From: Bacillota bacterium
GTDB lineage: Bacteria > Bacillota_E > JAJZYS01 > JAILZS01
Assembly (NCBI GenBank): GCA_021817625.1
Contig: JAKASY010000030.1
Location: 1-9,843, forward strand
Reading direction: 5' to 3'
Length of the DNA: 9,843 nucleotides
Position 1 is the first letter of the stretch; each line of letters begins with the position of its first letter. This document shows, one piece after another, positions 1 to 4,617 of this stretch. The position numbers were made by a program, and so were the translations under genes. The notes under the pieces are model-generated. The model was not told where the DNA came from. It was given only the letters and a program-made list of their open reading frames with translations, and made no database searches.

Positions 1-40
1 TCTGAGCACCCGCTCGCTTCCCCTGTCTCGGGAGGACCCG

Positions 41-57
41 GAAGACTCATCGTCTTC
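41..57. repeat. Short inverted repeat, GAAGAC/GTCTTC
   Basis: A perfect 6-bp inverted repeat with a 5-base loop: GAAGAC, TCATC, GTCTTC. It could be a hairpin at the end of a gene outside the window, but no T-run follows on either strand, so a terminator role is not shown. Confidence 0.3.
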
Positions 58-172
58 GCGCTCGGGGGCGGGACGCCCATGCGGCCGATCGACCTCGCAC
101 CTCTGGTCGACTCTCTTGGCGGCCTGGCGTTGGGCGGTTCCCCGTCGTCGCGCATTGCGCGCTTCGCGTTGG

Positions 173-213
173 ATTGTAAGGTTTATTTGACCGTTTGGTC
201 GTGGCGTTGTCAA
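173..213 (-). promoter_or_regulatory. Possible leftward promoter in an AT-rich patch
   Basis: On the minus strand a perfect -35 hexamer TTGACA (plus 208-213) is followed after 17 bases by TCAAAT (plus 185-190, four of six consensus bases). A second -10-like TACAAT lies at plus 173-178. Transcription would run left, off the window. The local AT richness stands out against the GC-rich surroundings. The supposed downstream open frame has no good ribosome binding site, so the target is unknown. Confidence 0.3.
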
Positions 214-342
214 GGGCCGGCGCAGCTTAAGGCATGGCCGGGCGTGCGCGTGCATAGACGTAGCGTAAGGCGGCCAGGGGGACGCCGCGCCGGGCGTGGG
301 GCGGCGTTCCCGCGCGCCATGGTGCGGGCGCATCCCGCGCCG

Positions 343-356
343 CCCGACCGGTCGGG
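343..356. repeat. 14-bp perfect palindrome
   Basis: CCCGACCGGTCGGG is a perfect dyad with no spacer. It lies about 150 bases upstream of the small gene at 510 and could be an operator. In such a GC-rich sequence palindromes of this length are not rare, and no second copy was noticed in the window. Confidence 0.3.
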
Positions 357-509
357 TCTCTCCTCGATCGGCCCACGAGCAGCCCATCGATGCTCCTTGC
401 GCGCCAGCCGCCCACGCCGCCCGGGCCGGCTGGCGAGGTGGCGTTCGGGCGACGGTCTTGACGGGCCTTGCTCGCGCGCCGCCACGGCTTGGTAAGGGAG
501 GCGTGGATC

Positions 510-665
510 ATGCGGTCCCTGCGTGTGCGGCTCGCCATCGCCCTCGCGGCCATCTCGCTGTACGTGGTCGCGCCGCTGGTCGTCGGCGCGGCCGCCGTGC
601 GGCCGAGGATCTGGCCATGCCTGACCAACTGCCTGTGCATGTCCGGCACGTGCACCTCTACGTAG
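510..665 (+). CDS. Small exported cysteine-rich peptide, function unknown
   Basis: This 51-residue ORF has a strong ribosome binding site, AAGGGAGG at 494-501, 8 bases before the ATG. That is the main reason to believe in it. The N-terminus is basic (MRSLRVR) and is followed by a hydrophobic stretch at residues 8-30, which fits a signal peptide or a single membrane helix. The C-terminal 20 residues hold four cysteines (C37, C41, C43, C48, pattern C-x3-C-x-C-x4-C) plus Trp35. If residues before about 30 are removed, a mature peptide of some 20 residues remains. I do not recognise a family. It is 63 bases upstream of another membrane-anchored unknown protein and may be cotranscribed with it. 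Alternatives are a small membrane protein, a peptide precursor or a metal-binding peptide; none is shown. Confidence 0.6.
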   Translation: MRSLRVRLAIALAAISLYVVAPLVVGAAAVRPRIWPCLTNCLCMSGTCTST

Positions 666-728
666 GAGCCTGAACGGGAGGGCGAGCGCCGCGCCGGCGC
701 CCGCCTTCTCCTCGGGGGTGGCGGCGCC

Positions 729-1244
729 ATGGCCATCGGCACGCCGGCCTGGTACGCGATCGGCGCCTCGTGCGTTCTCCTCCTCGCCGGGCTGCAGGTC
801 GCGGGACGGGCGATGCAGGCACGGGCTGGGGGATCGACGACGGCGCTGCGGATCGTCTCCACGGGCACGGCCTGTCCCGCGGCGCTGGCCAGCCCGCCGG
901 CCTGGACGCGATCGCCGGCGGCGTACACCGTGGCCATGGGACCGCCGGTTGACGGCACGGGCGTGGCCGCCGACGTGCAAAACCGGCCGCTGTACTATGG
1001 CACCTGGCGGCAGGGCGGCTGGCGGTTCGAGCTCACGGGTCTCAGCAGTTATGCGTGGAGCATCTACGGGCTGCCTCTCTGGCGCGCGTTCCACGGCGTG
1101 CGGCTACAGGGCGTGGGCGTCGTGCGGGCGGCGTTCTCCGGCGCGGGCTTCACCTACAGCGTCGCGTGGCGCCGCGACGGGTGCCACTCCGCCACCCTGC
1201 GGGCGACCCAGCCGGCCCTCGCCCGGTGGGTGGCAGCCCGCTAG
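729..1244 (+). CDS. Membrane-anchored or secreted protein of unknown function
   Basis: The 171-residue product has one hydrophobic segment near the N-terminus (residues 8-25, containing C15), consistent with an uncleaved anchor or a signal peptide. The rest has no further membrane helix and is rich in Gly, Ala, Tyr and Trp, as in small extracytoplasmic beta-rich domains; two more cysteines (C49, C152) could form a disulfide. Third codon positions are almost all G or C, as in the neighbouring real genes, which favours this frame over the long open frames antisense to it. The ATG follows GGGGGTG (714-720) by 8 bases. I recognise no family. It follows the small Cys-rich peptide gene in the same direction, so the pair may form one unit. 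Confidence 0.65.
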   Translation: MAIGTPAWYAIGASCVLLLAGLQVAGRAMQARAGGSTTALRIVSTGTACPAALASPPAWTRSPAAYTVAMGPPVDGTGVAADVQNRPLYYGTWRQGGWRFELTGLSSYAWSIYGLPLWRAFHGVRLQGVGVVRAAFSGAGFTYSVAWRRDGCHSATLRATQPALARWVAAR

Positions 1245-1247
1245 GCG

Positions 1248-1266
1248 GCCTCTCGCCCGGCGAGGC
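1248..1266 (+). terminator. Weak hairpin after the unknown gene
   Basis: Directly after the stop codon at 1242-1244, CTCGC (1252-1256) can pair with GCGAG (1260-1264) around a 3-base loop. There is no T-run, so this is at best a weak, possibly factor-assisted, termination signal. Confidence 0.18.
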
Positions 1267-1302
1267 ACCGGCGCGGCGACGCTTTCGCGCCCTCCGTGCG
1301 CG

Positions 1303-1313
1303 TGTGCTACCGT
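1303..1313 (+). promoter_or_regulatory. Possible extended -10 element (TGTGCTACCGT)
   Basis: The TACCGT hexamer (1308-1313) fits a TAnnnT -10 and sits in a context, TG-G-CTA followed by GGGGCGAT, that closely resembles the tRNA promoter at 9721-9742. No good -35 is visible. It would put transcription start near 1320, about 105 bases before the desuccinylase-like gene. Confidence 0.28.
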
Positions 1314-1424
1314 CGGGGCGATGATACCGCTCGCGCTGCGCCCGCCGCGCCTCTCTCCGGCCCTCGCGCAGGCTCGGGGCGTCGGCGGGCGGGCGCGGCG
1401 CCCGAAGGGAGGGACCCGGCGACG

Positions 1425-2438
1425 GTGCCACGGATCGACGCCATGCGGCCGCCCGAGAGCGTACGCGTGGGCACGCTTGGCGCGGCGCCGGCCAGCGTGC
1501 GCCGCGGCCGCGTCTGGGTCGCCGGCTACCCGCCGGATCTCATGCCCGACCTCGTGCTTGTGGGCGGCGGCGCGCCGGGACCGGTGCTCGCGGTGGTGGC
1601 CGGACTGCACGGCGACGAAGGGGCGGCCGTCGAGGCCGCCCTCCGCCTTGCGCGCGAGGTCGAGCCGGCGGCGCTCTGCGGCGTGCTCGCCCTCGTGCCG
1701 GTCGCCAACGCCGCGGCGTTTCGCGATCGGCGGCCGTTCGTGAACCCGCTCGACGGACAGGACCTGGAGCGCCTCTTCCCCGGCGCGCCCCGCGGCGGCC
1801 CGAGCGTGCGCCTCGCCCACGCCCTCTTCGACCAGGTCGTCGGGAGCGCGGACGCCGTCGTCGACCTGCACGGCGGCGGCCTGGTCGAGGCGGTGGCGCC
1901 GTTCGCGCTGGCGGTGCCGGGCGGGCCGGCAGCCACCGAGAGTGTGGCCTTGGCCCAGGCCTTCGGCCTGCCGCGGCTGGTCGCGGCGGACATGCCGGGC
2001 AGCCTCGTCGCCGCGGCCGCGTCCGTCGGGAAGCCGGCGCTGCGCGCGACGGCCGGCAGTCACGGCCGCGGCGGGCGGGCCGCGGTGCGCGCCCTCGCCG
2101 ACGGCGTGCGGGGCGTGCTGGCCGCCCTCGGCATGCTGGCTACGGCCGGACCACAGGCCAGCTCCCCTGCCACGGCGGTAGCGCCTGCACGCTGGCTCTG
2201 GCTCGAGGCGCCGGTCGACGGCTACTGGCGACCGCACCTTCGGCCTGGTCGGCGGGTGCGCGCCGGCCAGGCCTTGGGCACGCTCACACCGAGGACCCAC
2301 GGGGTCGCGCCCATAGTGATTCGCGCCCCGGCCGACGGCGAGGCGCTCCTCGTCGTGGACCACCTTGCCGCGCGCGCTCGTTCGCCGCTCGCCGCGCTTT
2401 CTGTCCCGGACGTTGACGCCGGCGCCCAGGCCCGATAG
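1425..2438 (+). CDS. Succinylglutamate desuccinylase/aspartoacylase family zinc hydrolase, possibly with altered active site
   Basis: The 337-residue product belongs to the AstE/AspA branch of the M14 zinc carboxypeptidase-like fold, cytosolic amidohydrolases that remove acyl groups from amino acids. Visible are H62-G-D-E65 (two zinc ligands), a DLxRxFPG-type block at residues 113-120 reading DLERLFPG, DLH149-G (third zinc ligand), and a C-terminal beta domain (about 246-337) with the usual G-x-V-x-x-G-Q-x-L-G and AP-x-D-G pattern. Two departures stand out: the Asn of DLNR is Glu, and where the family usually has the catalytic Glu (T-x-E-x-G) this protein reads ATAGSHG (208-214). The substrate cannot be told. 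The start is uncertain: GTG 1425 has GAAGGGAGGG 11 bases upstream; ATG 1443 is the alternative. The frame is open back to 1296, but that part is compositionally poor. Its last codons carry the promoter of the riboswitch operon. Confidence 0.82.
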   Translation: MPRIDAMRPPESVRVGTLGAAPASVRRGRVWVAGYPPDLMPDLVLVGGGAPGPVLAVVAGLHGDEGAAVEAALRLAREVEPAALCGVLALVPVANAAAFRDRRPFVNPLDGQDLERLFPGAPRGGPSVRLAHALFDQVVGSADAVVDLHGGGLVEAVAPFALAVPGGPAATESVALAQAFGLPRLVAADMPGSLVAAAASVGKPALRATAGSHGRGGRAAVRALADGVRGVLAALGMLATAGPQASSPATAVAPARWLWLEAPVDGYWRPHLRPGRRVRAGQALGTLTPRTHGVAPIVIRAPADGEALLVVDHLAARARSPLAALSVPDVDAGAQAR

Positions 2439-2441
2439 ACT
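2413..2441 (+). promoter_or_regulatory. Promoter of the SAM riboswitch-met operon
   Basis: TTGACG (2413-2418, five of six -35 consensus bases) is separated by exactly 17 bases from TAGACT (2436-2441, four of six -10 bases). Transcription would start near A2448, about 11 bases before the aptamer. The first three bases of the -10 hexamer are the TAG stop codon of the preceding gene, so the promoter lies inside the end of that coding region. Confidence 0.7.
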
Positions 2442-2458
2442 CGGCCCAAACCGAATAA

Positions 2459-2563
2459 CCGTATCACGAGTGGCGGAGGGACTGGCCCTATGAAGCCCGG
2501 CAACCGAACGGCTAAGGCCGTCACGGTGCCACGTCCTGCGGCGCGACGCGCCGGCAGATACGG
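2459..2563 (+). promoter_or_regulatory. SAM-I (S-box) riboswitch aptamer
   Basis: P1 is formed by CCGTATC (2459-2465) and GATACGG (2557-2563), a perfect 7-bp pairing. The conserved S-box core follows: CACGAGTGGCGGAGGGACTGG (GA-rich K-turn side; 2465-2485), then TATGAAGCCCGGCAACC (2489-2505). P3 is ACGGC/GCCGT with loop TAAG (2508-2521). GGTGCCACGTCCTGC follows, then a P4 arm GGCGC/GCGCC (2540-2552) ending in GGCAGAT. SAM binding stabilises P1; in this family this lowers expression of the downstream genes. The position upstream of four methionine-pathway genes fits. The class is unambiguous from sequence. Confidence 0.96.
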
Positions 2564-2586
2564 GATCGCTTTGGGAGCGCTCCCGT
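2560..2586 (+). promoter_or_regulatory. Antiterminator of the SAM riboswitch
   Basis: ACGGGA (2560-2565) is perfectly complementary to TCCCGT (2581-2586), and CGCT (2567-2570) to AGCG (2576-2579), with one T/C mismatch between the two helices and loop TTGGG. Its left arm uses the 3' strand of aptamer P1 and its right arm the 5' half of the terminator. It therefore cannot form when SAM holds P1 closed. This gives a transcriptional OFF switch by the standard S-box mechanism. Confidence 0.85.
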
Positions 2587-2606
2587 GCGGGGCGCTTCCT
2601 TTGTTT
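2573..2606 (+). terminator. Riboswitch-controlled intrinsic terminator
   Basis: GGGAGCGC (2573-2580) pairs with GCGCTTCC (2592-2599) with one G-U pair. The helix continues after a bulged T as CCC/GGG around a 4-base loop, giving about 11 pairs. A TTTGTTT tract (2600-2606) follows. It lies between the aptamer and the first gene, so it acts as an attenuator, not as the end of an operon. Confidence 0.88.
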
Positions 2607-2640
2607 CGATCTCCGACGATGTCCGACGACCGCCAGAGCC

Positions 2641-2647
2641 GAGGAGG
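2641..2647 (+). promoter_or_regulatory. Ribosome binding site that fixes a TTG start
   Basis: GAGGAGG ends 6 bases before TTG at 2654. No ATG or GTG in frame has a comparable site. The in-frame GTG at 2585 lies inside the terminator hairpin and cannot be the normal start. Confidence 0.75.
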
Positions 2648-2653
2648 TTCCAC

Positions 2654-3637
2654 TTGAAGACCACGATCATCGGCGCCCTGCCCAAGCTGCCCGTCCGCTA
2701 CGAAGAGCCCGACAACGTGCGCCGCGCGCTCAACGCCTTCGAGGCCGGGCGCGTGGGCGTGGCCAACCTGGAGACGGTCGAGGCGGCCACCCAGGCGCGC
2801 GCCATCGCCTGGCAGGAAGAGGCCCGGATCGACCTCCTGGGCGACGGCCAGACGCGCTGGCAGGACCTTGTCAGCCCGCTCTGCCTGGACCTCGCGGGCG
2901 CGGAGGCGGGCGGCCTCCTGCGCTTCTTCGACAACAACACGTACTACCGCCACCCGGTCGTCACCGGCCGCCTCCGCCTCGAGGGGCGCACCCTGCCGGG
3001 CTGGTTCGCCGAGGCCCGGGCGCTCACGAGCCGGCCCCTCAAGGCGGCGCTGCCGGGACCGTTTACGTTCGCCCGCCTGTCCGAGGACCGGCAGTACGGC
3101 GATCTTGAGAGCCTGCTCGCGGACGCGGCAGAGGCCATCGGCCTGATCGCGGCCCTCATGCGCCACCGCGGCGCCGACCTGGTCGAGCTCGAGGAGCCGG
3201 CGCTCGCGCGCGAGCGCGAAGCCGGCGCCCGCGCCCTCGGCCTTCGGGCCGTGGCGGATGCGGCGGCCCGGGCGGGCGGGCCGGTGCGCCTGGCCCTCTA
3301 CTTCGGCGACCCGGCATCGTGGCTGGACGCCCTGGCCGACCTCCCCCTCGACGGCGTGTCGTTCGACCTGGTGTCGGCGCCGCGCACAGCCGAGGCCCTT
3401 GCCTCCCAGACCTTCCCCGGCCGCGTGGGCCTCGGCCTGGTCGACTCCCGAGACCTCCGTCCGGAGGATCCCGACGCGCTGTGCGCGCGCATCGAGCCGA
3501 TCGCGCGCCGCCAGGGCGCGGAGCGCCTCTTCCTGCACCCGACGACCTCGCTTGAGTACCTGCCGAGCGACGGCGCCGTCCGCAAGCTCGACCTGCTCGC
3601 CCGCACCCAGCGCGCCCTGGAGGGGGTTTCCCGGTGA
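2654..3637 (+). CDS. MetE-like barrel protein lacking the zinc site (MetE N-terminal-half-like)
   Basis: This 327-residue protein belongs to the cobalamin-independent methionine synthase superfamily: opening TTIIGALPKLPVR, FFDNNTYYRHP (91-101; compare F-D-T-N-Y-H-Y in the N-terminal barrel of MetE), PGPFTF (134-139) and ELEEPAL (178-184). Aligned by eye with its neighbour, all four zinc ligand positions are replaced: A214 and Y216 for the H-x-C, D238 for the Glu, T298 for the last Cys. The HGExER homocysteine block of the neighbour is also absent, so it is unlikely to catalyse alone. It may form a complex with the next product, playing the part of the N-terminal barrel of full-length MetE (about 750 residues), which is a zinc-free duplicate of the catalytic barrel. 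It is the first gene after the SAM riboswitch, starts at TTG, and overlaps the next gene by 4 bases (GTGA). Confidence 0.85.
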   Translation: MKTTIIGALPKLPVRYEEPDNVRRALNAFEAGRVGVANLETVEAATQARAIAWQEEARIDLLGDGQTRWQDLVSPLCLDLAGAEAGGLLRFFDNNTYYRHPVVTGRLRLEGRTLPGWFAEARALTSRPLKAALPGPFTFARLSEDRQYGDLESLLADAAEAIGLIAALMRHRGADLVELEEPALAREREAGARALGLRAVADAAARAGGPVRLALYFGDPASWLDALADLPLDGVSFDLVSAPRTAEALASQTFPGRVGLGLVDSRDLRPEDPDALCARIEPIARRQGAERLFLHPTTSLEYLPSDGAVRKLDLLARTQRALEGVSR

Positions 3638-4617
3638 CGAGTCCTCTGCCGCTCCTGCCGACGACGAGTGTCGGCAGCCTGCCCAAGCCCGAGTCCCTTC
3701 GCCGCCTGCGCGCCCGCGTGGCGCGCGGCGACGCCGCCCCCGAGGCCCTCGACGCGGCCGTGCGCGAGGCGACCGCAGCGTGCATCCGCATGCAGGAGGA
3801 GGTCGGCCTCGACCTTCTGGTCCATGGCGAGATGGAGCGCGGCGACATGGTCGCGTACTTCGCCGAGGCGTGGGACGGCTTCGAGAGCTCGGGCTTCGTG
3901 CGCTCCTACGGCAACCGGTACTACCGCAAGCCCGTGGCGCGCCGGCCCCTCTCCGCCCGCGGCCCGGTCACGGTCGAGATGTGGCGCTTCGCCCAGTCCC
4001 TCACCGACCGCCCGGTCAAGGGCATGCTGACCGGTCCGTACACGATCATGGACTGGTCGTTCAACGAGGCCTACCCCGACCGCCGCGCCTTCGCCCTCGC
4101 GCTCGCGGACCTCGTGCACGACGAGGCAGCGGCACTCGAGGCTGCGGGCGCGCGCTACATCCAGATCGACGAGCCCGCCCTCTCGACCCGTCCCGAGGAG
4201 ATCGACCTGGCGATCGAGGCGATGGAGCGCGTGACGCGCGGCCTCACGGCCAAGACGATCAGCCACATGTGCTACGGCGACTGGCAGGCGGTCTACCCGC
4301 GCTTCCTCGACCTGCCGGTCGACCAGCTCGACCTCGAAGCGGCGAACAATGCCTTCGCCATCCTCGACCTCCTGCACCGGGGCCCGGTGCGGCCCGAGAT
4401 CGCGCTCGGCGTGGTCGACGTGCACAGCCACCGCGCGGAGAGCGCCGACGAGGTGGAGAGCGCGCTCCTCAAGGCGCTCGAGTTCCTCCCTCCGGAGCGC
4501 CTGTACGTGGACCCGGACTGCGGCCTCAAGACGCGGACGGAGGCGGAGGCGCGCCACAAGCTCGAGGCCGTGGTGGAGGGCGCGCGCCGCGTGCGCGCGC
4601 GGCTCGGCGCGACGTGA
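3634..4617 (+). CDS. MetE C-terminal-type methionine synthase (catalytic, zinc-binding)
   Basis: This 327-residue protein matches the catalytic C-terminal barrel of cobalamin-independent methionine synthase, which transfers a methyl group to the zinc-bound thiol of homocysteine. Seen: TTSVGSLPKP (10-19), HGEMERGDMVAYF (64-76, homocysteine-binding Glu66), KGMLTGPYTI (129-138), IDEPAL (178-183, Asp179) and the complete zinc set H211-x-C213, E235 and C296. It lacks the N-terminal half of a full-length MetE. Such short 'core' proteins are known in archaea and some bacteria, where several are thought to use a methyl-corrinoid donor instead of methyl-folate. The start GTG follows GGAGGGGG (3619-3626) by 7 bases and overlaps the stop of the previous gene. 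The methyl donor is open: the MTHFR module encoded next argues for methyl-THF, the short length for a corrinoid donor. Confidence 0.9.
   Translation: MTSPLPLLPTTSVGSLPKPESLRRLRARVARGDAAPEALDAAVREATAACIRMQEEVGLDLLVHGEMERGDMVAYFAEAWDGFESSGFVRSYGNRYYRKPVARRPLSARGPVTVEMWRFAQSLTDRPVKGMLTGPYTIMDWSFNEAYPDRRAFALALADLVHDEAAALEAAGARYIQIDEPALSTRPEEIDLAIEAMERVTRGLTAKTISHMCYGDWQAVYPRFLDLPVDQLDLEAANNAFAILDLLHRGPVRPEIALGVVDVHSHRAESADEVESALLKALEFLPPERLYVDPDCGLKTRTEAEARHKLEAVVEGARRVRARLGAT

Larger units (their letters stand above)
1..509. other. Region without a supported gene
   Basis: I cannot support a gene here. Plus frame 1 is open from base 1 to 495, but its translation becomes Arg/Pro/His-rich, has no recognisable family motif, and its first ATG (79) has no convincing ribosome binding site. 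A minus-strand frame is open from an ATG at 155 to the left edge, also without family signal. The stretch 165-215 is visibly more AT-rich than the rest of the window and may hold promoter elements. Two small inverted repeats (41-57 and 343-356) are listed separately. The most likely reading is an intergenic region between an unseen gene to the left and the small gene at 510. Confidence 0.5.

Noticed and set aside
1..155. Minus-strand open frame from an ATG at 155 running off the left edge, downstream of the possible TTGACA promoter.
   Set aside because: No ribosome binding site, no recognisable motif, Pro/Arg/Gly-rich translation and weak third-position GC bias. It could be a real gene start, but 51 codons at an edge do not support it.
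458..463. TTGACG as a -35 box for the small Cys-rich peptide gene.
   Set aside because: No acceptable -10 lies 15-19 bases downstream.
79..495. Plus-strand 138-codon open frame.
   Set aside because: Becomes Arg/Pro/His-rich, lacks a ribosome binding site, overlaps an AT-rich promoter-like patch, and shows no family signal.
210..1094. Long minus-strand open frames (294 and 243 codons) across the small peptide and the unknown membrane-anchored gene.
   Set aside because: Arg/Pro-rich shadow translations typical of antisense frames in GC-rich genes; the plus-strand genes have better ribosome binding sites and codon bias.
2585..2653. Upstream in-frame GTG start for the first metE-like gene.
   Set aside because: It lies within the terminator hairpin, has no ribosome binding site, and would add 23 residues not matching the family; TTG 2654 follows GAGGAGG at the right distance.
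2222..3538. 438-codon minus-strand open frame antisense to the riboswitch and first metE-like gene.
   Set aside because: It runs across the clear riboswitch and opposite a gene with recognisable MetE motifs; its composition is that of an antisense shadow.
3258..4613. N-terminal extension of the fusion protein frame (would give 1091 residues).
   Set aside because: The extension is Arg/Ala-rich shadow sequence opposite both metE-like genes; the homocysteine methyltransferase domain begins right at GTG 4614.
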